From contig WOUR01000038.1 of NCBI GenBank assembly GCA_009772935.1, positions 1-50,332 of the forward strand: a DNA stretch of 50,332 bases. The letters are read 5' to 3'. Under the pieces are notes generated by a model, which made no database searches, was not told where the DNA came from, and saw only the letters and a program-made list of their open reading frames with translations. The translations under genes were made by a program, and so were the position numbers. This DNA is from Rhodospirillaceae bacterium (GTDB lineage Bacteria > Pseudomonadota > Alphaproteobacteria > Reyranellales > Reyranellaceae). Below are positions 22,560-30,732 of the stretch, one piece after another (the first letter of the stretch is position 1; every line of letters starts with the position of its first letter).

Positions 22560-23312
22560 CTAATGCTTCGGCGATCCTGTCGGCCGGTCCATCAGCTGGC
22601 GGAAATCGTCGAGCACGAAATAGGTGCTCTGCAGCCGGTCGATCTCATAGGCACGGTTCATCGCCACCGTCGCATCGAAGGGGACCCGCTCGACGCCTTC
22701 GCCCTCGATCGCGTGCTTCACTTCGGCGGCCGAGGACAGGATGCCGGCGCCATAGGCTTTCAATCCCTGCTTCGTGCGGATCAGGCCGAACTCGACGGTG
22801 AACCAGTAGAGGCGGGCCAGGAGATGGACGTTGGGACCGGCTTCGACGCCGCGCCGGCCATAGTCCTGCATGTAGTCGGCGAAGACCGGGTTGGTGAGCA
22901 GCGGCACGTGACCGAAGAAATCGTGGAAGAGGTCGGGTTCGACCAGATAGTCGATCTCCTCGCGTGTGCGGATCCACACCGTCACCGGAAAGCGGCGATG
23001 GGCGAGATGGTCGTAGAAAGCGGCGTCGGGAATCAGCCCGGGCACGCCGACGATGCGCCAGCCGGTCAGCGGCTCCAGTCGTGCGTTGACCTCCGCGAAA
23101 TCGGGGATGGTGTCGCCCAGCCCGATCGCGTCGAGGCCCGCCAGGAACTCGGCATAGGCACATCGTTCGGCAAGGGCGCGCTGGCGCTGGACCAGCAGCC
23201 ACCATACGGCCTGTTCTTCATCGGAATGGAGGTCGGGATGCTGCGGCACGGTCCAGTCCGGCGCCATGCCGGCATAGTCGCCACGCAGGTTCTCGAGGGG
23301 TGCAGGGCTCAT
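22560..23312 (-). CDS. phhA: phenylalanine 4-monooxygenase
   Basis: A 250-residue pterin-dependent iron enzyme converting phenylalanine to tyrosine with O2. The iron triad is visible: His130 and His135 in EPDLFHDFFGHVP, and Glu174 in LYWFTVEFGL. Other signatures are LTGWRIVGVPGLIP (pterin region) and RRFPVTVWIRTREEIDYL. It is bacterial in length, without the animal regulatory domain. It is divergent from an Lrp/AsnC regulator 110 bases away, a classical arrangement for amino-acid-responsive control. No pterin-recycling phhB is present in the window. Confidence 0.95.
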   Translation of the reverse strand: MSPAPLENLRGDYAGMAPDWTVPQHPDLHSDEEQAVWWLLVQRQRALAERCAYAEFLAGLDAIGLGDTIPDFAEVNARLEPLTGWRIVGVPGLIPDAAFYDHLAHRRFPVTVWIRTREEIDYLVEPDLFHDFFGHVPLLTNPVFADYMQDYGRRGVEAGPNVHLLARLYWFTVEFGLIRTKQGLKAYGAGILSSAAEVKHAIEGEGVERVPFDATVAMNRAYEIDRLQSTYFVLDDFRQLMDRPTGSPKH

Positions 23313-23381
23313 GCGCTCAATATGGCGCGGCCCGGCTGGTGAATCCCGGCGAAGTTGGGCTTCGGAATGGATAATTCCAGG

Positions 23382-23419
23382 GATATCATCTCAAAAATAG
23401 GATCTTGTGAGAGATTATC
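23382..23419. promoter_or_regulatory. imperfect dyad, candidate Lrp-type operator
   Basis: GATATCATCTCAAAA (23382-23396) and TTGTGAGAGATTATC (23405-23419) form an inverted repeat with 11 of 15 matches. The region is AT-rich and ends three bases before the Lrp/AsnC start codon, so autoregulation plus control of divergent phhA is plausible (inference). Confidence 0.45.
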
Positions 23420-23422
23420 ACC

Positions 23423-23908
23423 ATGGTCGAGCTGGATGATATCGACAACCGTATTATCGCTACCCTGCAGGCCGAAGGCCGGCTGCCGATGGTCGATCTC
23501 GCGGAAAGGGTGGGCCTGTCGCCGACGCCCTGCCAGCGGCGCGTCAAGCGGCTGGAGGAAGAGGGGGTGATCGAGCGCTATGCCGCTCTGGTCTCGCCGC
23601 CCGCTTTGGGGCTCGCCCTTCAGGCCCTCGTGCAGGTGACGCTCGACGATCATTCGGAAAAGACCGTCGCGGCCTTCGAAGCGGCGATCCGCGCGCGACC
23701 TGAGGTCGTGGCCTGCTATGCCGTGACCGGCGACATGGATTTCCTGCTCCATATCCTGGCGCCGGATCTCGCGCGCTTCAGCGACTTCGCCATGAAGGCG
23801 CTGCTGCGCATGCCCGGTGTCCGCGGCACGCGCTCGTCCTTCATCATGCAGGCGGTGAAGAGCGACCTCGTGTGGGCGCCTCAGCCGCCGGCGAGCGTGC
23901 GCAGGTAG
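23423..23908 (+). CDS. Lrp/AsnC family transcriptional regulator
   Basis: 161 residues. The N-terminal helix-turn-helix begins ELDDIDNRIIATLQAEGRL, with the recognition segment AERVGLSPTPCQRRVKRLEE. The C-terminal RAM/AsnC ligand domain contains ALVQVTLDD, EVVACYAVTGDMDFLLHI and the closing RGTRSSFIMQAVK. Such proteins sense amino acids. Divergence from phhA suggests aromatic amino acid control (inference). The 3' end overlaps the 3' end of the convergent threonine dehydratase-like gene by 28 bases. Confidence 0.92.
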   Translation: MVELDDIDNRIIATLQAEGRLPMVDLAERVGLSPTPCQRRVKRLEEEGVIERYAALVSPPALGLALQALVQVTLDDHSEKTVAAFEAAIRARPEVVACYAVTGDMDFLLHILAPDLARFSDFAMKALLRMPGVRGTRSSFIMQAVKSDLVWAPQPPASVRR

Positions 23909-24837
23909 ACCGGCCGATCGATGTTGCCGCCGCTCAGGATCAGTCCGACCCGCTTGCCCGCGAACCGGTCGCGTTCCTGCAGGAGCGCCGCGAGCGCGGC
24001 AGCCCCGGCGCCTTCCGTGAGTTGGTGCGTGTCCTCGTAATAGGCGCGCATCGCCGCGCCGATCTCGGCGTCGCTCACCTGAACGATGCGGTCGGCGCCC
24101 TTCAGGATGACCTCGAGCGCCTCGGCGTCGGGGCCGCGCACAGCCATGCCGTCGGCCATCGTGTCGGCGCTGTTGGTCGCCACGACCCTGCCGGCGGCGA
24201 AGGACAGGGCATAGGCCGGCGCCTCGGTGGAGACGACGCCGACGATCTTCGTCTCGAGCCTCAGCGCGTCGCGCACCGCGATGGTGCCGCAGATCCCGGA
24301 GCCGAGCCCGATCGGCACATAGACCGTGTCGAGCGACGGCGCCGCGCGGAACAGTTCGAGCGCATAGGAGGCGACGCCCGCCACCAGGTCGCGATGGAAG
24401 GACGGTACCATGACGAGGCCGCGCTCTCCGGCCAGCTTCATCGCCGCCTCCTTGGCGGCATCGAAATCGCTCCCGGCCTCCACCAGTTCGGCCCCGAAGG
24501 CGCGCATGGCGGCGTTCTTCTCGACCGAATTGCCGTGCGGCACGACGATCGTGGCCGCGATCCCATTGCGCGCCGCTGCCAGCGCGATGCTCTGGCCGTG
24601 ATTGCCACGGGTTGCGCTGATGACACCGCCGGTACGGGGCGATCTGCGCTTCAGGCGGTCCATGAAGACCAGCCCGCCGCGCACCTTGAAGGCACCGGTC
24701 GGGGTATGGTTCTCGTGCTTGACCCAGGTTTCGCAGCCGGTGCGCAAAGCGAGCAGGGGCCACGCATACTGTGCGGTGGACGGCATGGCGCCATGCACGA
24801 TGGCGGCTGCCGATTCGATCTCGTCGAGAGACAACAT
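23881..24837 (-). CDS. threonine dehydratase-like PLP enzyme
   Basis: 318 residues, fold type II PLP (tryptophan synthase beta family). Lys51 in PTGAFKVRGG is the Schiff-base residue. SATRGNHGQSIALAA is the substrate loop, GLGSGICGT the phosphate-binding glycine loop, and LILSGGNID the C-terminal serine-glycine motif. There is no ACT regulatory domain, so it is a catabolic-type or serine/threonine/hydroxyamino-acid dehydratase. It is divergent from the M20 hydrolase gene with only 48 bases between starts and convergent with Lrp. An open frame extends upstream to 27744, but that part is antisense to two genes and is not coding. Confidence 0.88.
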   Translation of the reverse strand: MLSLDEIESAAAIVHGAMPSTAQYAWPLLALRTGCETWVKHENHTPTGAFKVRGGLVFMDRLKRRSPRTGGVISATRGNHGQSIALAAARNGIAATIVVPHGNSVEKNAAMRAFGAELVEAGSDFDAAKEAAMKLAGERGLVMVPSFHRDLVAGVASYALELFRAAPSLDTVYVPIGLGSGICGTIAVRDALRLETKIVGVVSTEAPAYALSFAAGRVVATNSADTMADGMAVRGPDAEALEVILKGADRIVQVSDAEIGAAMRAYYEDTHQLTEGAGAAALAALLQERDRFAGKRVGLILSGGNIDRPVYLRTLAGG

Positions 24838-24885
24838 GGTCCTACTCTGGTCTAAGATGGCCGCGGTTCCAACCGGAGTACCTAT

Positions 24886-26061
24886 ATGCCCGTTCTGCCG
24901 CGTTCCCTCGAAATCCAGGCCGAGATCTCGGCGATCCGCCGCGACATCCATGCCCATCCCGAACTGGCCTTCGAGGAAAACCGCACCTCCGACGTGGTGG
25001 CGGCCAAGCTGGAGGAATGGGGCCTGGAAGTGACGCGCGGCCTGGGGAAGACCGGCCTGGTCGGGACCCTGCGCAAGGGCAATTCGCTGAAGTCGATCGG
25101 GCTGCGCGCCGACATGGACTGCCTGCCGATGGACGAGTCCAACGATTTCGCGCACCGGTCGACCAGTCCCGGCCGCATGCATGCCTGCGGCCATGACGGT
25201 CACACCGCCATGCTGCTCGGGGCCGCGAAGGTGCTCAGCGAGACGCGGAACTTCGAAGGGGCTGTCCACTTCATCTTCCAGCCGGCCGAAGAGGGCGGCG
25301 GCGGCGCCAAGGTGATGATCGAGGACGGGCTTTTTGAGAAATTCCCCTGCGACGCCGTGTTCGCGATCCACAACAAGCCCGGCGTCCCGGTCGGCCACAT
25401 CGTCACCAAGGGCGGTCCGCTGCTGGCGGCCGCCGATCGCTGGGACATCCGGATCACCGGCAAGGGTGGCCATGCCGCCCATCCGCATTCGACGCTCGAT
25501 CCCATGGTCGTCGGCGCCAACATCGTCATGGCGCTCCAGACCATCGTCTCGCGCAACATCGATCCGATCGATTCTGGCGTCGTGACGGTCGGCTTCTTCC
25601 ATGCGGGCTCGGCCTACAACGTCATTCCCGGCGACGCGCATATCGGCGGCACGACGCGCACGACGACGCCTGCGAACCGTGAGCTGGTGAAGCGGCGCAT
25701 CGACGAGATCTGCGAGGGCGCCGCCCGGATGCACGGTGTCAAGATCGAGGTCGAGCACAAACCCGGCTATCCGCCGACCGTGAACGACGTCGAGCAGGCC
25801 CGCTTTGCCGCCGACGTGGCCGCCGGCGTGTGCGGCGAACACGCGGTCCAGGACAATACGCGGCCGAGCATGGGCGCCGAGGATTTCTCCTACATGCTGG
25901 AGAAGGTGCCCGGCGCGATGGTGTGGCTGGGCAATGGCGGCGGTCCCGGGACGGTCAGCCTGCACAACTCGCGCTACGACTTCAACGACATGGCCATCCC
26001 GTTTGGCGTCAGCTTCTTCGTTCGCACCGTCGAGCGCTTCCTCGACCCCAAGGCGGCCTGA
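24886..26061 (+). CDS. M20 family amidohydrolase (hippurate hydrolase type)
   Basis: A 391-residue metallo-hydrolase that cleaves N-acyl amino acids. Metal-site motifs are HACGHDGHTAMLLG, FQPAEEGGGGAKVM and SLHNSRYDFND; the dimerisation lid domain contains ITGKGGHAAHPHSTLDP and FHAGSAYNVIPG. Start at the ATG at 24886, shortly after the divergent dehydratase start. The gene is 24 bases upstream of the ABC exporter gene in the same direction, suggesting one operon, though the functional link is not obvious. Cytoplasmic. Confidence 0.92.
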   Translation: MPVLPRSLEIQAEISAIRRDIHAHPELAFEENRTSDVVAAKLEEWGLEVTRGLGKTGLVGTLRKGNSLKSIGLRADMDCLPMDESNDFAHRSTSPGRMHACGHDGHTAMLLGAAKVLSETRNFEGAVHFIFQPAEEGGGGAKVMIEDGLFEKFPCDAVFAIHNKPGVPVGHIVTKGGPLLAAADRWDIRITGKGGHAAHPHSTLDPMVVGANIVMALQTIVSRNIDPIDSGVVTVGFFHAGSAYNVIPGDAHIGGTTRTTTPANRELVKRRIDEICEGAARMHGVKIEVEHKPGYPPTVNDVEQARFAADVAAGVCGEHAVQDNTRPSMGAEDFSYMLEKVPGAMVWLGNGGGPGTVSLHNSRYDFNDMAIPFGVSFFVRTVERFLDPKAA

Positions 26062-26085
26062 GACGAGCGGACGCGGACGAGACAC

Positions 26086-27846
26086 ATGGAATTCTTCCGC
26101 GTCTATGGCCGTGTGATCGGCCTGTTGCGGGCCGAGAAGGGCCTGGCCATCACTTTGGCCATCGCGAACATCGCGGTGGCCGGCCTGCAATTCTATGAAC
26201 CGGTGCTGTTCGGCAAGGTGATCGACCTGCTCAGCAATGCGCGGGGCCGGCCGGTCGATCAGCTTTGGAGCGATGCGCGCGAGATCCTGGGCCTGTGGGC
26301 GCTGGTGGGCATCGGTGGCATCGTGGCCAACATGGTGGTCTCGCTGCAGGCCGACCGGATGGCCCATCGTCGCCGCCTGGGAGCGATGGCCACGTATTTC
26401 CAGCATCTGCTGATGCTGCCGTTCGCATTCCACAATGCCCAGCATTCCGGCCGCCTGATCAAGATCATGTTGACCGGCGTCGACAACCTGTTCGGCATCT
26501 GGCTGTCCTTCTTCCGCGAGAACCTGGCGACCCTGGTGGCGCTGTTCGTCATGCTGCCGCTCAGCATGTTCATGAACTGGCGGCTGGGGCTCCTCCTCCT
26601 GGTCCTGATCCTGTTCTTCGCCGTGACCAACGTCTGGGTGGTGAGCAAGACCGACCGGCTGCAGAAGAAGGTGGAGGACCTGCACAGCGAGCTGGCGGGG
26701 CGGGCCGGCGACGCGCTGGGCAACATCAACCTCATCCAGAGTTTCGTGCGACTGGCGGCCGAGACCAGCGAGATGCACCGCATCATCGGCCAGACCCTGC
26801 AGGCGCAGTTCCCGGTGCTGAACTGGTGGGCGTTCCTGTCGGTCCTGACTCGCGCGGCCTCGACGATCACCGTCATCCTGATCTTCGTGCTGGGCACCTG
26901 GCTCTATACTCATGGCGAGGCGACGGTCGGCGAGATCGTGAGCTTCATGGGCTTCGCGACCATGCTGATCGGCCGCATGGACCAGGCCTCGGGCTTCGTC
27001 AGCCGCATCTTCTTCCAGATGCCGTCCCTGGGCGATTTCTTCCGGGTGCTGGATTCGCAGTCGAGCGTGCCGGACAAGCCGAATGGCATCGACCTCGGTC
27101 GCGCCCGCGGCGACGTCGAATTCGACGACATCAACTTTTCCTACGACGGGAAGCGGCCGGCGCTGGTGCATTTCTCGCTCAAGGTGCCGGCGGGCTCGAC
27201 GGTGGCCTTCGTCGGTCCGACCGGCGCCGGCAAGAGCACGGCTCTGTCCCTTCTGCACCGCATGTGGGACGCCCAGTCGGGCGTGATCCGCATCGACGGC
27301 GTCGACCATCGCGACATCAAGCTGGAATCGCTGCGCCGGAACATCGGCGTGGTGTTCCAGGACAGCACCATGTTCTACCGCTCGATCGCCGACAATCTGC
27401 GCATCGGCAAGCCCGATGCCACACAGGCCGAGCTGGAGGAGGCCGCCAAGCTCGCCGAGGCACACGACTTCATCATGCGGCAGCCGCAGGGCTACGAAAC
27501 GCTGGTCGGCGAGCGCGGCACCACCCTGTCGGGTGGCGAACGTCAGCGGCTGGCGATTGCCCGGGCGCTGCTCAAGAACCCGCCGATCCTGATCCTCGAC
27601 GAGGCGACCAGCGCCCTCGATTCGGTCACCGAGGCGCGCATCCAGAAGGCGCTCAAGATCCTCATGGAGGGGCGCACTACCTTCGTGATCGCCCACCGCC
27701 TGTCGACCATCCGCGACGCCGACCAGGTCGTCGTGTTCGAGCACGGCAGGGTCGTGGAGCAGGGCGCCTACCAGGCGCTGATCGGCCAGGGCGGCGCCTT
27801 CGCCCGGCTCGTGGCGACTCAGCAGGCTGGCATAGAATCTGCCTGA
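26086..27846 (+). CDS. NdvA/ChvA-like glucan ABC exporter (fused permease-ATPase)
   Basis: 586 residues, an exporter half-transporter. An ABC transmembrane domain with six helices is at about 1-315. The ATPase domain has Walker A GPTGAGKSTAL, signature LSGGERQRLAIARA, Walker B ILILDEATSALD and switch IAHRLST. The opening MEFFRVYGRVIGLL, the FGIWLSFFREN, PVLNWWAFLSVL and GFATMLIGRMDQ segments, and the length of just under 590 resemble NdvA/ChvA cyclic beta-1,2-glucan exporters. No ndvB synthase gene is within the window, so the exported molecule is unproven; a lipid-linked or other polysaccharide exporter is the alternative. Confidence 0.85.
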   Translation: MEFFRVYGRVIGLLRAEKGLAITLAIANIAVAGLQFYEPVLFGKVIDLLSNARGRPVDQLWSDAREILGLWALVGIGGIVANMVVSLQADRMAHRRRLGAMATYFQHLLMLPFAFHNAQHSGRLIKIMLTGVDNLFGIWLSFFRENLATLVALFVMLPLSMFMNWRLGLLLLVLILFFAVTNVWVVSKTDRLQKKVEDLHSELAGRAGDALGNINLIQSFVRLAAETSEMHRIIGQTLQAQFPVLNWWAFLSVLTRAASTITVILIFVLGTWLYTHGEATVGEIVSFMGFATMLIGRMDQASGFVSRIFFQMPSLGDFFRVLDSQSSVPDKPNGIDLGRARGDVEFDDINFSYDGKRPALVHFSLKVPAGSTVAFVGPTGAGKSTALSLLHRMWDAQSGVIRIDGVDHRDIKLESLRRNIGVVFQDSTMFYRSIADNLRIGKPDATQAELEEAAKLAEAHDFIMRQPQGYETLVGERGTTLSGGERQRLAIARALLKNPPILILDEATSALDSVTEARIQKALKILMEGRTTFVIAHRLSTIRDADQVVVFEHGRVVEQGAYQALIGQGGAFARLVATQQAGIESA

Positions 27847-27914
27847 TATCCCCTTGGCGGGCGTGAAATGTCCGCCTAAGAGTCGCCGACGGGGAACTCA
27901 GGGGGATCGAGAGA

Positions 27915-28928
27915 ATGAGCAAACTTGCCAAGATGCTGGGCGGTGCGGCTGCGGTCGCGCTGGCGCTCGGGAGCCTTCCGGCCAACGCCCAGACCGCCAT
28001 CAAATTCACCTTGGACTGGGTCTTCCAAGGCCCGACCTCGCCGTTCCTGGTGGCGCTGGAGAAGGGCTACTACAAGGCCGAGGGCCTCGACGTCACGATG
28101 GATCCCGGCCAGGGGTCGGCCGGTGCGGTGCAGCGCGTGGCCACGGGTGCCTACCAGATAGGGTTCGCCGACGTGAACTCGACCATCGAGTACAACGCCA
28201 AGAACCCGGGCAAGGAAGTGCTCTGCGTGTTCATGGTCTACGACTTCGCGCCGTTCGGCGTCTACGCGCTGAAGAAGAGCGGCATCAAGACGCCGAAGGA
28301 CCTCGAAGGCAAGAAGCTGGGCGCGCCGGTGTTCGACGCCAGCTTCCGGCTGTTTCCGGCCTTCGCCAAGAAGAACGGCATAACCAAGTGGGAACACGTC
28401 AACCTGACGCCGCAACTGCGTGAGCAGAGCCTGGTCCAGGGGACGGTCGACTTCATCTCCGGCCACTATTTCTCGTCGATGCTCGACCTCAAGGCGCGCG
28501 GCGTGGCCTTCGAGGACATCGTGGCCATGCGGTACGTCGACTTCGGCATGGACGTCTATGGCAACGGGGTCGTGATCTCGGCCGATATGATGAAGAACGA
28601 GAAGGCCGTGAAGGGTTTCCTGGCGGCCACGCTGAAGGGCTGGAAGGACGTCATCGCCAACCCCCAGCTCGGCATTGCCGCGGCCAAGAAGCGCGATCCA
28701 CTGATCGACGAGAAGCTCGAGCTGGAGCGTCTCAAGATCTCGCTGGAGACCAACATCATGACGCCGTACGTGAAGGCCAACGGCATGGGTGATGTCGACC
28801 CGGCCCGCTTCGCGCGCGCCGTCAAGGACGTGTCGGAGGCCTTCGGACTGCCGAACGCCCCGGCGCCCGACAAGGTGTTCAGCAACGCCTACCTGCCGCC
28901 CAAGGCCGACCGGATGATCGCCAAGTGA
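27915..28928 (+). CDS. ABC transporter substrate-binding protein, NMT1/THI5-like
   Basis: A 337-residue periplasmic receptor. The signal peptide ends near ANAQT. The mature chain has the SsuA/TauA/THI5-like signature TLDWVFQGPTSPFLVALEKG, YYKAEGLDVTM, then GQGSAGAVQRVATGAYQIGF and LEGKKLGAPVFDAS. Ligands of this family include sulfonates, nitrate-like ions and pyrimidine precursors; sequence alone does not choose among them. It is the first gene of an importer operon with the ATPase (29077) and permease (29859); a 148-base gap with a strong inverted repeat separates it from the ATPase gene. Confidence 0.9.
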   Translation: MSKLAKMLGGAAAVALALGSLPANAQTAIKFTLDWVFQGPTSPFLVALEKGYYKAEGLDVTMDPGQGSAGAVQRVATGAYQIGFADVNSTIEYNAKNPGKEVLCVFMVYDFAPFGVYALKKSGIKTPKDLEGKKLGAPVFDASFRLFPAFAKKNGITKWEHVNLTPQLREQSLVQGTVDFISGHYFSSMLDLKARGVAFEDIVAMRYVDFGMDVYGNGVVISADMMKNEKAVKGFLAATLKGWKDVIANPQLGIAAAKKRDPLIDEKLELERLKISLETNIMTPYVKANGMGDVDPARFARAVKDVSEAFGLPNAPAPDKVFSNAYLPPKADRMIAK

Positions 28929-28937
28929 AGTCATATT

Positions 28938-28960
28938 CCTCCCCGGTCTTACGGGGGAGG
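28938..28960. repeat. CTCCCCCG palindrome, copy 4
   Basis: CCTCCCCGGTCTTACGGGGG plus AGG, slightly imperfect. It lies 9 bases after the receptor stop codon and forms the left end of a longer inverted arrangement with copy 5. Confidence 0.8.
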
Positions 28961-29041
28961 TGCCCGATGGGTGGAGGGGGAGGGCAACACCATGGCTGTC
29001 ATGTTCGAGACGATCATGGCGTTGCGTTCCCCCTCCCTGGC

Positions 29042-29064
29042 CCTCCCCCGTGTGACGGGGGAGG
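29042..29064. repeat. CTCCCCCG palindrome, copy 5
   Basis: CCTCCCCCG-TGTGA-CGGGGGAGG, a perfect 9-bp stem with a 5-base loop. It ends 12 bases before the ATPase start and could partly mask that gene's ribosome site. Confidence 0.82.
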
Positions 29065-29076
29065 GGAGATGAGCTG

Positions 29077-29862
29077 ATGGCCTTCGTAGATCTTCAAAAC
29101 GTCAGTCTCACCTACCGGCTGGGCAAGGACACGACTCTGGCCCTGGCCGATGCCACGTTCGGCATCGACAAGGGCGAGTTCATCGCCGTCGTCGGCCCGT
29201 CGGGCTGCGGCAAGTCCACCATCATGAAGCTCGTCACGGGCCTGCTGCCGCCATCCGGCGGCGAGGTGCGGGTGAACGGCACGAAGGTCACGGGGCCGAT
29301 CAAGGGCGTCGGCATGGCCTTCCAGAACCCGACCCTGATGCCGTGGCGCACGACCATGAACAACATCCTCCTGCCGATGGAGGTGGTCGAGCCGCACAAG
29401 CGCCGTTTTCGCAGCCATCGCGCCGAGTATGTCGAGCGTGCGATGAAGCTCCTGAAGACGGTCGGTCTCACGGATTTCGCCGACAAGTATCCCTGGCAGC
29501 TCTCCGGCGGCATGCAGCAGCGCTCGAACCTGTGCCGCGCGCTGATCCACGAACCCGAGCTGCTGATGCTCGACGAGCCGTTCGGTGCGCTCGATGCCTT
29601 CACGCGCGAGGAACTGTGGGGCGTCATGCAGGCGCTGTGGCTCGAGAAGCGATTCACCGGCGTGCTGGTGACCCACGACCTGCGCGAGGCCGTCTATCTC
29701 GCCGACACCGTCTATGTGATGAGCCGGCGGCCCGGCCGCATCGTGCAGGCCAAGAAGATCGACATTCCGCGGCCGCGCACGCTTGCCACCACCTTCGAGC
29801 CGCACTTCGTCGACATCGTCCACGAGCTGCGCGACCGCATCCACCAGGAGCACGCGCCATGA
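29077..29862 (+). CDS. ABC transporter ATPase (SsuB/TauB-type)
   Basis: A 261-residue importer ATPase. Walker A is GPSGCGKSTIM, the Q-loop is FQNPTLMPWRT, the signature is LSGGMQQRSNLCRAL (Met replacing the more usual Gln at the sixth position of LSGGQ-type text), Walker B is LLMLDEPFGALDA, and the switch is VTHDLREAVYLAD. VMSRRPGRIV is typical of the nitrate/sulfonate/taurine group. It overlaps the permease start by ATGA. It energises import with the NMT1-type receptor upstream. The ribosome site GGGGAGATGAG lies right after palindrome copy 5. Confidence 0.92.
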   Translation: MAFVDLQNVSLTYRLGKDTTLALADATFGIDKGEFIAVVGPSGCGKSTIMKLVTGLLPPSGGEVRVNGTKVTGPIKGVGMAFQNPTLMPWRTTMNNILLPMEVVEPHKRRFRSHRAEYVERAMKLLKTVGLTDFADKYPWQLSGGMQQRSNLCRALIHEPELLMLDEPFGALDAFTREELWGVMQALWLEKRFTGVLVTHDLREAVYLADTVYVMSRRPGRIVQAKKIDIPRPRTLATTFEPHFVDIVHELRDRIHQEHAP

Positions 29863-30635
29863 GCGACCTGCGGCGCGAGGCGTTGAAGCACGCCATGCCC
29901 TGGCTGGTCCTGGCGGGCCTGCTGATCGTCTGGGAAGTCTGCTGCATCGTCTTTCAGGTACCGGAGATCATCCTGCCGAAGCCGACCAAGATCTTCGCGG
30001 TGTTCGTCCAGCGCTTCGACATCCTGATGGCCTATTGCTGGGACACGCTGTGGACCACGACGGTCGGCTTCCTGCTGGCCATTGCGTTCGGCCTGCTGCT
30101 GGGGCTGGCGATCGGCGCCTCGCCCTTCGTCTATTCCGGCCTCTATCCGTTGCTGATCGCCTTCAACGCGATCCCCAAGGTGGCGATCGTGCCGATCCTG
30201 ATGATCTGGGTCGGCGTCGGCTCCCTCCCGGCCGTCATCACCGCCTTCGTGATCAGCTTCTTCCCGATCGTGGTGAACGTGGCGACCGGCCTCGCCACCA
30301 TCGAGCCCGAGATGCGCGACGTGTTGCGCAGCCTCGGCGCCTCGCGGTTCGAAATCCTGACCAAGGTCGGCATTCCGCGCGCTATGCCCTACTTGTTCGC
30401 CAGCCTCAAGGTCGCGATCACCTTGGCCTTCATCGGCTCGGTGATCTCGGAGACCGTGGGCGGCAACAACGGCATTGGCTTCCTGATGCTCTCGGCCAGC
30501 GCCCGCAACGACGCGCCCACCACCTTCGCCGGCCTGTTCGCCATCGCCATCATGGGTGTTGCCATGTACGCGGTCTGCGCCATGGTCGAGAAGCGCATGA
30601 CTCGCTGGGCCTTCCGCGGCGAGATCGTCGCCTAG
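29859..30635 (+). CDS. ABC transporter permease (SsuC/TauC-type)
   Basis: A 258-residue inner-membrane permease with about six helices. The EAA-like coupling loop reads RSLGASRFEILTKVGIPRAMPYL, cut here as SLGASRFEILTKVGIPRA. The N-terminal WLVLAGLLIVWEVCCIVF helix and the EIILPKPTKI segment are typical of the family. It is translationally coupled to the ATPase gene. It forms the channel of the NMT1-type importer. Confidence 0.92.
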   Translation: MSDLRREALKHAMPWLVLAGLLIVWEVCCIVFQVPEIILPKPTKIFAVFVQRFDILMAYCWDTLWTTTVGFLLAIAFGLLLGLAIGASPFVYSGLYPLLIAFNAIPKVAIVPILMIWVGVGSLPAVITAFVISFFPIVVNVATGLATIEPEMRDVLRSLGASRFEILTKVGIPRAMPYLFASLKVAITLAFIGSVISETVGGNNGIGFLMLSASARNDAPTTFAGLFAIAIMGVAMYAVCAMVEKRMTRWAFRGEIVA

Positions 30636-30732
30636 CGCTCCATCGCGCAGGGGCTAGGCGAAAAGAAACGGTCTGGCAACGCGTGGTGCATCGTAATAGA
30701 TGACATCCCCTTCGCGGCTCCAGGGGACCATC

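Larger units (their letters stand above)
28938..29064. repeat. long inverted repeat inside ABC importer operon
   Basis: The left arm (28938-28988, ending GGAGGGGGAGGGCAAC) is largely complementary to the right arm (29021-29064, beginning GTTGCG and CCCCCTCCC), around a 32-base loop. Each arm also contains its own CTCCCCCG palindrome. The RNA could form one very stable stem between receptor and ATPase reading frames. Confidence 0.75.

Noticed and set aside
24838..27744. Very long minus-strand open frame continuing the dehydratase to about 1,287 codons
   Set aside because: It is antisense to the clear M20 hydrolase and ABC exporter genes. The translation is low-complexity and rich in His, Gln, Asp and Arg, typical of antisense frames in high-GC DNA. 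The family start at 24837 fits.
13007..29064. CRISPR array from repeated CTCCCCCG units
   Set aside because: Copies are scattered over 16 kb, not regularly spaced, and have no cas genes.
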